A DNA stretch of 32,077 nucleotides from Nitrospinaceae bacterium (GTDB lineage: Bacteria; Nitrospinota; Nitrospinia; Nitrospinales; VA-1): contig JAJDBH010000067.1 of NCBI GenBank assembly GCA_029261455.1, forward strand, positions 1 to 32,077, given 5' to 3'. Every line of letters begins with the position of its first letter. Position 1 is the stretch's first letter. The notes under the pieces are model-generated. The model did not search any database and had not been told where the DNA came from. It saw nothing but the letters and a program-made list of their open reading frames with translations. Below are positions 14,394 through 22,414 of this stretch, one piece after another. The position numbers and the translations under genes were made by a program.

Positions 14394-15725
14394 ATGAATG
14401 AATCTAAATATCAAGAGGCTCTTAACTACCTCTATAGTCTTGCACAAAGCGGCATTAAACTCGGACTTGAAAATACTGCCCAGATTCTTCAGCATTTCGG
14501 TAACCCTCAATTAAATATACCGACCATACATATCAGCGGCACCAATGGAAAGGGGTCAACTGCAGCAATCACCGAGTCTATTTTAAAAGCATCTGGCTAT
14601 AAGGTCGGGCTTTACACCTCTCCGCATTTGCTGGATTTTCGCGAACGCATACAGATTAATCGCAAAATGATCGAAAAACAGCAAACTGTAGATTTGGTAT
14701 TCAAAGTCAAATCTGCTGTGGAAAGCTTGAAAATCCCCATCACATTTTTTGAGTTCGGTACTGTTTTAGCCTTTCTTTATTTTCATGAACAAAATACCGA
14801 TATAAATGTTATTGAAGTCGGTCTGGGCGGCCGGCTGGATGCCACAAATCTATGTAAAGCCGAAATATCCATTATCACCTCCATATCCAGGGACCACACT
14901 CAATACCTTGGGGAAGACCTAGAGCAAATCACCTTTGAAAAGGCTTCAATTATAAAGGAAAGTGGTACAGTTTTTGCTCATATCCCTGAAGAGAGACTAT
15001 TTCAAGTTGCCAATAGTTTGGCCAACAAATGTGAGGCAGACATTTATAGACTGGGAGTGGATTTTCATGTGTCTCCTGAGGTCGGAAATAAGGACAAAAA
15101 CCTCTTCAGCTATAGATCGGGTTCCAGAGTTCTAAACAACTTGACTACGCCTCTAAATGGCCATTTTCAAAGGAATAACGCAGGGTTAGCCTTGTCGGCC
15201 TGTTTAGCATTAAAAAAGCGTGGGTTCAATATTGAAGAAGATCACCTGAGACAAGGACTCGAAACGGTTTCTTGGGAAGGCCGTTTGGAAAAGGTTTTCT
15301 CTCACCCTACAGTTGTTTTGGATTGCGCCCACAACGAGGCCAGCGTCAGAAATATGACGATGGAATTGCGTGAAAACTTTAAATTTTCCCGCTGTTTAAT
15401 TGTTTTGGGGCTGATGCAAGATAAAAAAATTGATGAAGTTATAAAAATTTTGAGCCAGTTGGGGGATCAGTTTTTTCTGGTATCTGTCAATCCTCCCCGA
15501 GGAGAAGCTCCGGAAAAGCTGGCCGAAAAACTAAAAGTTCAAAATAAACCGTCTCAAACTTTCGGAACTGTTTCCGATGCGTTGCAAGCTGTAAAACAAA
15601 TGGCCAATCAGGATGACCTGGTTTGTATCACAGGCTCCATTTTTCTGATTGCCGCAGCCAAAAAATGTTTTAACGATGAAAATATTTTTTTTAATTCTGG
15701 GAATACTCTTCACTCTAACGAGTGA
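14394..15725 (+). CDS. folC: Bifunctional folylpolyglutamate synthase / dihydrofolate synthase
   Basis: FolC joins glutamate to dihydropteroate and then adds further glutamates to folates, using ATP in the cytosol. The Mur-ligase fold is complete: P-loop GTNGKGST (49-56), the folate-loop sequence YTSPHLLDFRERIQIN, EVGLGGRLDATN (about 140-151), SISRDHTQYLGEDLEQITFE with the metal- and glutamate-binding residues, and the C-terminal domain with VVLDCAHNEASV. The length of 443 is typical. The last 50 bases overlap the lptD start in another frame, so the two genes are coupled. I see no clear ribosome site before the ATG, but the N-terminus MNESKYQEALNYLYSL is the expected one. Confidence 0.95.
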   Translation: MNESKYQEALNYLYSLAQSGIKLGLENTAQILQHFGNPQLNIPTIHISGTNGKGSTAAITESILKASGYKVGLYTSPHLLDFRERIQINRKMIEKQQTVDLVFKVKSAVESLKIPITFFEFGTVLAFLYFHEQNTDINVIEVGLGGRLDATNLCKAEISIITSISRDHTQYLGEDLEQITFEKASIIKESGTVFAHIPEERLFQVANSLANKCEADIYRLGVDFHVSPEVGNKDKNLFSYRSGSRVLNNLTTPLNGHFQRNNAGLALSACLALKKRGFNIEEDHLRQGLETVSWEGRLEKVFSHPTVVLDCAHNEASVRNMTMELRENFKFSRCLIVLGLMQDKKIDEVIKILSQLGDQFFLVSVNPPRGEAPEKLAEKLKVQNKPSQTFGTVSDALQAVKQMANQDDLVCITGSIFLIAAAKKCFNDENIFFNSGNTLHSNE

Positions 15726-18159
15726 ATCTTATTCCTATGAAAAAAATAAATCGGGAATGCGGCTTTCCGAATCCAACCAGAAAGAGACTCTGAGTTCTTC
15801 TGAGCTTGATAAAAGAACCACCAACTTAGACACTTCAGATCTTGGTTGGCTCTGGGGTGATGGAACCCCATTATCATCGTCAGAACTATTATACTTGGAA
15901 GCTCAAGTAGAAACGCCCATGGCAGATTGGCTTTGGGGAAATAAAATACCGTTGGAGCCAAATGAAAGTTTGGTCATGCCTCAACAACTGACCTTCCCCC
16001 ATTGGGACCAAAATGTCAGCAATCCTATAGCCCAGCCTCCTGTAAACGAGAACAATCAACCTGCCGAAAATGGGGTTTTTCTAACTGCCGACCACATGAC
16101 CCATGATAATGACCGGAATATTGCCTGGGCATGGGGGAAAGTGGTTATCGAGTTAGATGACAGAGTTATTAAAGCCGATAAAGTCAAGGTGAACAATAAG
16201 ACAGGGAATGGTGAAGCCGTTGGGCATGTCATCATCACTCGCGGCGATGGAACTCGTCTCAAAGTCAAAAGAATCCGGTTTAATATCAACAACCAGCAGA
16301 GCAGGATGTTTAAAGTTCGCGGCAGACTTGGTGATAAGTATTATGTTAAAGGAAAAGAAGTTACCCGATATTCAAAAACTCATTATTATGCTCAAAAAGC
16401 TCAGTTCACAACTTGTGAAGGCAAGCTGCCCGACTGGCTTTTTGAAGCAGAGTCCATGGACATTGTTAGAGGTGATCGGGTGCTTTTCAAAAACGGAATT
16501 TTCAAAGTAAGAGACATCCCCATCCTATACATCCCCATAGGCTATCTCCCGATCGATCAGGAACGTAAAAGTGGATTCATGATCCCTTCTTGGGGAAGTG
16601 GCGGTGTTGAAGGTGTAGTCTTTAACAACTCCTATTATTGGGCCATTGACAAGCACTCTGACGCAACATTTAGCTTGGACTATTCGGAGAATCGTGGTTT
16701 TAAACCAACCATTGAATACCGATATACGCCCAATCAACACACTGCAGGCTCTTTTAATGCTTCTTTTATAGATGACAAGATCACCAACTCTACATTCTGG
16801 GAAGTAAAAGCCACGCACAAACAAACTTTGCCTAATGATTTTAAATTCAATGGAGTTCTTGATCTGCAAGAACAAGGGTTCAATAGAAACTTCAGCGATA
16901 GCACTAGCGAGAGAGCCCAACGCAATACAGACTCCTTCGCCACCATAACAAAAAGCTGGGAAGGTAGCTCTCTTGATATTGTGACTCGATTTCGGGAAAG
17001 CTCACAAACAGGTAGCGACCAAACTTTTGCGCAACTTCCTCAAATAACTTATAAAACACAAAGGCAATCTATAGGTGACACCAACTTCTTCTTCAATCAG
17101 GATTCCAGCTTTGCCTCGTTTCTTACTGATCTGGATACAAGCCCTGATGTAGATGATAAATTTTCCGTACAACGTTTCGATTTTCACCCTCAATTCTCTT
17201 ACACAACAAGGATTGCCCCTTGGCTTGCTTTCACTCCTTCCTTGGGGTTAAGAGAAACCATCTACAGTAAAGGGTTAGACGAAACAGATAATAAACGCTT
17301 GGACTTCTTCACTAGAGAATCATTCAATGTCAGTGCCAGTTTAGATGGCCCAAGATTTGAAAAAATTTTCGACACCAAAAACAAATATATCCCCAAGGTT
17401 AAACATATATTAGAGCCGCGCATCACCTATAACTATACTCCTGACATAGATGAAGAAGACCGCGCAAAAATCAAAGTTTTCGATAGCATTGATACTATAA
17501 ACAGACAGAGCTCAGTTACTTATTCGCTAACTCAAAGAATATTGCAAAAGGAAAGTAAAAGCGGGGGCAAATTTAATACCCGTGAAGTTCTACGTTTCGA
17601 TATCAGCCAGACGATGGACTTGATTGAAGCAACCGGGTCGGAAGAATCAGAAAACAAGCGGCCATTTTCTGACCTTCGTTTTGATTTGGACAGTCGATTG
17701 CATGATAATTTGAAGTTCAATTTCGACTCCACTTTTGATGTCCATACCACTGCACTCAAAACATTTAACCTAGAGTTGGGGCTCAAACCTGTCGACTCCC
17801 TTTATGTTTTTTTTGACAGACGGTGGGCTAAAGATCAGGAGACCTTTATCATAAGTGGTATAGACTGGGCTATTAATGAAGGTTGGAATCTAAAGGCTAC
17901 AACCCGCTATAACGAAAGTGCCGATAAATTTCCGGAAAATCATTTAAGTTTGCTGTACGATAATCCCTGCAAGTGTTGGGGATTTAACCTCGATCTCATT
18001 GAGAGGGAAAGTCTTGTATCAATAGCAGGAAATGGAGCCAATCAAAGAGAAACAAAATTTCTTCTGGGAATCACGCTAAGAGGCCTTGGCACCGTGCAGA
18101 GAGGGGAAGCCGATATTAGTAAACGTTTATTCCACCGTAAATTTGAGTCGATAAATTGA
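15676..18159 (+). CDS. lptD: LPS-assembly outer-membrane protein LptD
   Basis: LptD forms, with LptE, the outer-membrane translocon that places LPS on the cell surface. The start at ATG 15676 gives a clean signal peptide (MKIFFLILGILFTLTSESYS); the longer frame begins at a TTG inside folC. Residues about 133-230 are the periplasmic OstA/LptA-like beta-jellyroll (FLTADHMTHDNDRNIAWAWG, IKADKVKVNN, ITRGDGTRLKVKRI), and the rest is the beta-barrel, with the family landmark PILYIPIGYLPIDQERKSGF. The barrel ends with CKCWGFNLDL, a closely spaced Cys pair. Length 827. Unusual is residues 50-100, where a WLWGxxxPLxxxE motif occurs twice (58-72 and 85-99). The stop overlaps the pyrE TTG start by 4 bases (TTGA). 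Confidence 0.95.
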   Translation: MKIFFLILGILFTLTSESYSYEKNKSGMRLSESNQKETLSSSELDKRTTNLDTSDLGWLWGDGTPLSSSELLYLEAQVETPMADWLWGNKIPLEPNESLVMPQQLTFPHWDQNVSNPIAQPPVNENNQPAENGVFLTADHMTHDNDRNIAWAWGKVVIELDDRVIKADKVKVNNKTGNGEAVGHVIITRGDGTRLKVKRIRFNINNQQSRMFKVRGRLGDKYYVKGKEVTRYSKTHYYAQKAQFTTCEGKLPDWLFEAESMDIVRGDRVLFKNGIFKVRDIPILYIPIGYLPIDQERKSGFMIPSWGSGGVEGVVFNNSYYWAIDKHSDATFSLDYSENRGFKPTIEYRYTPNQHTAGSFNASFIDDKITNSTFWEVKATHKQTLPNDFKFNGVLDLQEQGFNRNFSDSTSERAQRNTDSFATITKSWEGSSLDIVTRFRESSQTGSDQTFAQLPQITYKTQRQSIGDTNFFFNQDSSFASFLTDLDTSPDVDDKFSVQRFDFHPQFSYTTRIAPWLAFTPSLGLRETIYSKGLDETDNKRLDFFTRESFNVSASLDGPRFEKIFDTKNKYIPKVKHILEPRITYNYTPDIDEEDRAKIKVFDSIDTINRQSSVTYSLTQRILQKESKSGGKFNTREVLRFDISQTMDLIEATGSEESENKRPFSDLRFDLDSRLHDNLKFNFDSTFDVHTTALKTFNLELGLKPVDSLYVFFDRRWAKDQETFIISGIDWAINEGWNLKATTRYNESADKFPENHLSLLYDNPCKCWGFNLDLIERESLVSIAGNGANQRETKFLLGITLRGLGTVQRGEADISKRLFHRKFESIN

Positions 18160-18794
18160 CTATTGCAGAGAACATCGCCCAAGTGGCATTAGAGATAGGT
18201 GCTATAAGGATCAATGCCCAACAACCTTTCACATGGGCATCCGGTTATAAAATGCCTATCTATAACGACAATCGCCTGCTTCTGGGAAACGCTCAAAATC
18301 GTGCCCTGATTGCTGAAGGTTTTAAAGATCTATTAAAAAAATGTGCCGCTGAAGTGGAAGTCATAGCTGGCACCGCTACTGCCGGGATTCCTCATGCAAC
18401 CACCTTGGCAGACCTGCTTCAAGTTCCTTTGATTTATGTCCGATCTACAGCCAAGTCCCACGGCATGGGAAATAAAATTGAAGGGATTCTTAAGAAAAAT
18501 CAGCAGGTATTAGTCATAGAAGACCTTGTTTCAACAGGGGGAAGCGCAATCAATGCTGTGACAGCCGTTCGAGAAGCCGGTGGCATCGTTGACCATTGTT
18601 TCAGTATTTTCAGTTATGGCTTTCCCGGGGCCTTAGAGAAGTTTAAAAGTGTCTCCTGCCAAATCCACTCCATCCTGGTTTTTTCCGAACTGTTGAAAGT
18701 GGCTCAATCCACCCAGAATATCTCTTCAAATGATATAGAGACACTCCAGTCCTGGCAGGAGTCTCCCTTTAAATGGGAAGATAAAGACCTTTAA
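18156..18794 (+). CDS. pyrE: Orotate phosphoribosyltransferase
   Basis: PyrE joins orotate to PRPP to make orotidine monophosphate in pyrimidine synthesis. The 212-residue protein shows the substrate loop FTWASGYKMPIYNDNR, the catalytic loop KSHGMGNKIEG and the PRPP-binding motif VLVIEDLVSTGGSA. The start codon is TTG at 18156, whose TTGA overlaps the lptD stop; this gives the natural N-terminus MTIAENIAQVALEIGAI, and no ATG lies near. Translation is therefore presumably coupled to lptD. A folC-lptD-pyrE run joins three unrelated pathways, which implies co-transcription for expression level rather than function. Confidence 0.95.
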   Translation: MTIAENIAQVALEIGAIRINAQQPFTWASGYKMPIYNDNRLLLGNAQNRALIAEGFKDLLKKCAAEVEVIAGTATAGIPHATTLADLLQVPLIYVRSTAKSHGMGNKIEGILKKNQQVLVIEDLVSTGGSAINAVTAVREAGGIVDHCFSIFSYGFPGALEKFKSVSCQIHSILVFSELLKVAQSTQNISSNDIETLQSWQESPFKWEDKDL

Positions 18795-18858
18795 CCAGTA
18801 ACAACGAATTTTGATGCAGAAAGATGCCCCTTGCCTCTTCTTCTGGGCATGAATCTTA

Positions 18859-18888
18859 TTGACAATCCCCCCTCTTTAATAATAGTAT
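18859..18888 (+). promoter_or_regulatory. Putative promoter for the 19037-19756 gene
   Basis: A perfect TTGACA (18859-18864) is followed after 18 bases by TAGTAT (18883-18888). It lies about 150 bases before the gene start, giving a long leader with hairpins. Confidence 0.45.
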
Positions 18889-18902
18889 GACCGTTTCTTA
18901 GA

Positions 18903-18962
18903 GGGGCTTGCCCCCAAGCTAACAAAGCGGCTAGCTCATTTTAAAAGGGCTTTCGGCTTTTA
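18903..18962 (+). other. Structured leader upstream of the 19037-19756 gene
   Basis: Two small stems lie in the presumed 5' leader: GGGG (18903-18906) / CCCC (18911-18914) and TAAAAG (18942-18947) / CTTTTA (18957-18962). A CCCT-ATTA-AGGG element follows further downstream. They do not match a riboswitch class I know. They could be a transcript start structure or an attenuator. Confidence 0.3.
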
Positions 18963-19036
18963 TCTAATAATTTATACCGGACCCTATTAAGGGCCTCGGT
19001 TTTAATTTGCAAAATATTTATTGGAGGTTTGTTTAG

Positions 19037-19756
19037 ATGCCCAAACTAGAGTTAGGTCCTATTGGTTTACTTCCCCCTTCTGCTGCTGCATTGGGCATTT
19101 TCCAACCTGAACAAGGTACGGGAATGGATTTAGTTGAAGGCGAACACGTTCCAACGGATAAAGCCATTGAAAAAGCTGCTCATGAGATATTAACTAGACG
19201 TAACCCAACTCTTTTTCCCGGGCCAATGATTGTTTGGGGATGGAATGAAGAAACTGATCATAAAGCAGACTTGGCAATGGACTTGGTAAAAGAGGTTCCC
19301 GGCATGAACGTAATCACTATGCCCGATTACCGCCCTATTTATCCCAAGATTGATCCAGAAACAGTAATAAATCCTTGCCACCCTAATTTAACGATTAACC
19401 ATAATAAGATCGAGTCCTGTATCTTGATCGGAATTCACTGTCATTTTGCTAACATAACGCTAAAAATGATCCGTGCAAACACTAACTGCTACACGATGGC
19501 ATTTTGTGCTTACGATGGTCATGAAGATGCCCTTATCTCTTTAAGAGATTTGGATGGTAGCAAGCTAATAAAGGTGACGGAAGCAGTTCGCAAAGCTAAA
19601 AAAGATGGTGTAGAACCTTGGGGCTTAACAAAGGATGGAAAAGAAGAACTCGAAGAAATCGCTGCTAGAAAAAAAGCTGAGTTAAATCCATCGAAGCAAG
19701 AGACCACTCTGTTTATGGGTGAACTGGAGCAAGGTCTGGACGAAAACGCAGAATAG
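19037..19756 (+). CDS. Conserved Cys/His-rich cytosolic protein, possibly a 2-oxoacid:ferredoxin oxidoreductase accessory subunit
   Basis: The 239-residue protein has a strong TGGAGG ribosome site and its own promoter and terminator, so it is probably highly expressed alone. The core at 59-100 (LFPGPMIVWGWNEETDHKAD, VPGMNVITMPDYRPIYPKID) reads as an alpha/beta domain. The stretch 112-162 is strikingly rich in potential metal ligands: Cys114, His115, His122, Cys128, His134, Cys135, His136, Cys151, Cys157, His162. The C-terminal 65 residues are charged helices. The overall pattern recalls, from memory only, a roughly 26-kDa family annotated as carbon-monoxide-dehydrogenase beta-like and linked to pyruvate/oxoglutarate:ferredoxin oxidoreductases in Nitrospirota, Nitrospinota and Aquificota. 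No such oxidoreductase gene is in this window, so that assignment is tentative. Confidence 0.55.
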   Translation: MPKLELGPIGLLPPSAAALGIFQPEQGTGMDLVEGEHVPTDKAIEKAAHEILTRRNPTLFPGPMIVWGWNEETDHKADLAMDLVKEVPGMNVITMPDYRPIYPKIDPETVINPCHPNLTINHNKIESCILIGIHCHFANITLKMIRANTNCYTMAFCAYDGHEDALISLRDLDGSKLIKVTEAVRKAKKDGVEPWGLTKDGKEELEEIAARKKAELNPSKQETTLFMGELEQGLDENAE

Positions 19757-19791
19757 GAGTGGTATCGAACTAAATAGCTTTATAGCTTCAA

Positions 19792-19823
19792 AAAGTCCGC
19801 TTGACTCAAGCGGACTTTTTTTT
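19792..19823 (+). terminator. Strong intrinsic terminator after the 19037-19756 gene
   Basis: AAAGTCCGCTTG (19792-19803), loop ACT, CAAGCGGACTTT (19807-19818) is a perfect 12-bp stem running into eight T's up to 19823. It has the full form of a rho-independent terminator, about 35 bases after the stop codon. Confidence 0.92.
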
Positions 19824-19990
19824 GCTTAATTTTCATTCAAGCAACTAGAATATAGTCGAAAAACAATCTTTTTAGCATTGACAGGACCAGATAATCCATT
19901 ACTCTATTTAAATACCTATTAGTGGTTAGTTTTATTATTTACCCTGTAAAATTTGGGTGGTTTTCACCTCTTGTATAAAAGGAGATTTTT

Positions 19991-20362
19991 GTGCGCGCAC
20001 TGGTAATTGATGACTCCAGAGCTATCAGATTAATTCTGGGACAAATTCTTAAAGCCTTGAAATTTGAGATCATTGAGGCGGGCCATGGTCTGGAAGCCCT
20101 TGAAAAACTCAAAGAATCCGGCCCTGTTGATCTGGCTTTGGTGGACTGGAATATGCCTGAAATGAATGGTTATGAGTTTGTGTGTGAAGTCAGGAAAGAT
20201 GACCAATATAAAGATATGAAGCTAATGATGGTCACAACTGAAACTGAAATGGCAAATGTGATAAAAGCATTGGAGGCTGGAGCTAATGAATATGTCATGA
20301 AGCCATTCACTAAAGATATGATTGTAGAGAAGTTAACATTAATGGGCATTGATGTTGGCTAA
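19991..20362 (+). CDS. cheY: CheY-type single-domain response regulator
   Basis: This is a 123-residue receiver domain with nothing attached. The acidic pocket Asp7-Asp8, phospho-acceptor Asp52 (VDWNMPEMNG), switch Thr82/83 (VTTE) and Lys104 (MKPF) are all present, so it should be phosphorylated by a histidine kinase. The start is GTG, fixed by AAAAGGAG 5-6 bases upstream. In chemotaxis, phospho-CheY binds the flagellar switch, but similar small receivers serve other pathways. The next gene, cheR, follows after 46 bases, supporting a chemotaxis role. No cheA or cheW is in the window. Confidence 0.9.
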   Translation: MRALVIDDSRAIRLILGQILKALKFEIIEAGHGLEALEKLKESGPVDLALVDWNMPEMNGYEFVCEVRKDDQYKDMKLMMVTTETEMANVIKALEAGANEYVMKPFTKDMIVEKLTLMGIDVG

Positions 20363-20408
20363 ACCGGCTCACTTCTTCAAATGATAACTCTGGAAATTAA
20401 GGACAACA

Positions 20409-21233
20409 ATGGCCGTTAACCCCGCAGACTTTGACTATATTAGTAAAATTGTCAGAGAAGAATGTGCAATTGTCTTGGAAAAAGGCAAAGAATATTTAGT
20501 CGAATCCCGAATTATGCCTTTGGTTCATCAGGAAAAGTTAGAGTCTATCGAGAACCTTGTAAAGAAAATAAAGCAGCAACCCAGGGGTCCACTTAAAAGC
20601 GATGTCATTGAGGCGATGACCACTAATGAGACTTCCTTTTATAGAGATATCCATCCCTTTGAAACATTAAAAAAAGAAATACTCCCGGAGCTGGTCGAAA
20701 AGCGCAAGACAAAAAGGGAATTAAATATTTGGTGCGGTGCAAGCTCCAGCGGCCAAGAGCCTTATTCGCTAGTCATGCTGCTAAAAAATGAGTTCCCACT
20801 ACTCAATACATGGAAAGTTAACTTTTCCGCCAGTGACCTCTCCAATCAAATGCTCAACCGGTGCAAAAGTGGTATTTACAGTCAATTAGAAATCAACCGT
20901 GGTCTTCCCGCACCCCTTATGGTCAAGTATTTTGAACGAATTGGAACAGAATGGCAGGTCAAGGAAGAACTACGCAAAATGATTCAATTCCGCATCATCA
21001 ACCTCTCCGAGAGGTGGCCGGTCATGCCACAGCTGGACCTGGTCATGATGCGTAATGTTCTCATCTATTTTGATGTTGAAATGAAGAAGGATATCCTGGG
21101 CCGAGTACGCAAACTCCTCAGACCCGATGGTTATCTGTTTCTGGGAGCGGCTGAAACCACACTCAACTTGGATGAAAATTTTGAAAGAATGCCTTTCAAG
21201 CAATCCGGTTGTTATCGTTTAAAACAGGGATAA
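20409..21233 (+). CDS. cheR: Chemotaxis protein methyltransferase CheR
   Basis: CheR transfers methyl groups from S-adenosylmethionine to glutamates of chemoreceptors. The 274-residue protein has the helical N-terminal domain (about 1-70), the conserved TTNETSFYRD (71-80), the SAM-binding motif IWCGASSSGQEPYS (about 107-120), the ASDLSNQMLNRCKSGIYS stretch and DLVMMRNVLIYFD near the C-terminus. No tetratricopeptide or CheB fusion is present. It has cheY upstream and a CheX-type phosphatase gene 5 bases downstream, so it sits in a compact adaptation and signal-termination operon; chemoreceptor genes must be elsewhere. Confidence 0.95.
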   Translation: MAVNPADFDYISKIVREECAIVLEKGKEYLVESRIMPLVHQEKLESIENLVKKIKQQPRGPLKSDVIEAMTTNETSFYRDIHPFETLKKEILPELVEKRKTKRELNIWCGASSSGQEPYSLVMLLKNEFPLLNTWKVNFSASDLSNQMLNRCKSGIYSQLEINRGLPAPLMVKYFERIGTEWQVKEELRKMIQFRIINLSERWPVMPQLDLVMMRNVLIYFDVEMKKDILGRVRKLLRPDGYLFLGAAETTLNLDENFERMPFKQSGCYRLKQG

Positions 21234-21238
21234 ACGCC

Positions 21239-21694
21239 ATGCAATTATATGAAACCGAAATTTGCCAGTATACGGAAAGCATTTGGAAAAACATACTTGA
21301 CCTGGATGTAAAAAAAACAGAGGAAGATTACTGCCCTTCTGAAGGAGAAAACATCCTAGCGGGGTGTGTTCATATTTCCGGGGAATGGGAAGGCGCAGTA
21401 GCACTTGATTGCCCCTCTGAATTGGCCAAAAAAGTTGCATCCATTATGTTTAATTTGACTGAGGACGAGCTAAGCTCAGACCTTATTCAGGATGCTCTGG
21501 GAGAACTGACTAATATGACAGGAGGCAATCTAAAGTCTCTATTACCAGAGCCTTGTTACCTTTCCCTCCCAGCTGTGACCATGACTGAGTACGGATTAAA
21601 AATACCGGGTAGCGAATTGACGACTAAAGTCACGTTCAAATGCTGGGGATATAAATTCAATGTCTCAATTTTAAAAAAAGTAAGTGCTAATTAA
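21239..21694 (+). CDS. cheX: CheX-type chemotaxis phosphatase (first copy)
   Basis: The CheC/CheX/FliY family removes phosphate from CheY. The 151-residue protein carries the CheX helix motif with the catalytic pair Glu89 and Asn92 (DALGELTNMTGGNLKSLLP), preceded by the beta strands VHISGEWEGAVALDCPSELA. There is one ExxN site, as in CheX. The start is placed at ATG 21239, five bases after the cheR stop, giving MQLYETEICQYTESIW; the longer frame would overlap cheR. It is adjacent to the gene for its likely substrate, the CheY at 19991. A diverged second copy follows at 21800. Confidence 0.87.
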   Translation: MQLYETEICQYTESIWKNILDLDVKKTEEDYCPSEGENILAGCVHISGEWEGAVALDCPSELAKKVASIMFNLTEDELSSDLIQDALGELTNMTGGNLKSLLPEPCYLSLPAVTMTEYGLKIPGSELTTKVTFKCWGYKFNVSILKKVSAN

Positions 21695-21799
21695 ATCCAG
21701 ATAAATTTAAAGGATTTACCTGCAACGCAACTACGCAGGACTGTCAAAACCCTGCTAACCCGTTCACATTCTCGCTTAACGTCTTCAGGCAATTTCTCT

Positions 21800-22252
21800 G
21801 TGCAGTTTCTCGAAAAAGAAATTCAGCAATACACACAGTTAGTCTGCTCAACATTACTGGGCATTGAGGTTCAACCCCTACCCGGCCAATATGAAGCCTC
21901 CCTATCAGACACATTTACCGGAAGCGTTCAAATATCAGGAAAATGGAATGGTGCCCTCTTACTTTCGCTTCCCTCATCTCTGGTCAACACGTTAACAGAA
22001 ACCTTATTTTCCCTCGATCCAGAAAAAACCACTACTGAAGATAAGAAGGACGCTGTGGGTGAGCTGATCAACATGATAGGAGGAAACATCAAGGCACTCT
22101 TACCGCAACCCAGCAAGCTTTCTGTGCCCCTTCTAGGACTGGAAGGACAAGAGCAGTTTTTTCCTTCCACAGAAATGGTGACCCATTGCCAATTCGAATG
22201 CCAAGGGAAATCCTTCGCTTTATCTCTATATGAGCAAGTAGAAAAAACCTGA
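21800..22252 (+). CDS. CheX-type chemotaxis phosphatase (second copy)
   Basis: This 150-residue paralogue of the previous gene has the same architecture: VQISGKWNGALLLSLPSSLV, then DAVGELINMIGGNIKALLPQ with Glu88 and Asn91 retained, so it should also be catalytically competent. Both share the opening pattern (MQxxExEIxQYT). The start codon is GTG with only a weak AGG upstream, and 105 bases separate it from the first copy. Tandem duplication followed by divergence is the simplest explanation. The two copies may act on different CheY proteins, or form heterodimers, since CheX functions as a dimer. Confidence 0.85.
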   Translation: MQFLEKEIQQYTQLVCSTLLGIEVQPLPGQYEASLSDTFTGSVQISGKWNGALLLSLPSSLVNTLTETLFSLDPEKTTTEDKKDAVGELINMIGGNIKALLPQPSKLSVPLLGLEGQEQFFPSTEMVTHCQFECQGKSFALSLYEQVEKT

Positions 22253-22346
22253 CTACTAATTTAAAACAACAATGCAGTTTTTAGTAAAAATATATTGGAG
22301 CTGAGACGTTCCAGAAAAGGTGTTTAGGGCGGAATAGAATTGGGGG

Positions 22347-22381
22347 AACTCTGCTAAAAATAACTCTCTAACAGCAGAGTT
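22347..22381. terminator. Possible bidirectional terminator hairpin
   Basis: AACTCTGCT (22347-22355) and AGCAGAGTT (22373-22381) form a 9-bp stem with a 17-base loop between the converging second cheX gene and pilZ gene. The long loop and short T-runs make it a weak candidate. Confidence 0.35.
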
Positions 22382-22414
22382 TAAGAGTGCTTAATCTCAT
22401 CGAATCAAAAAAAC

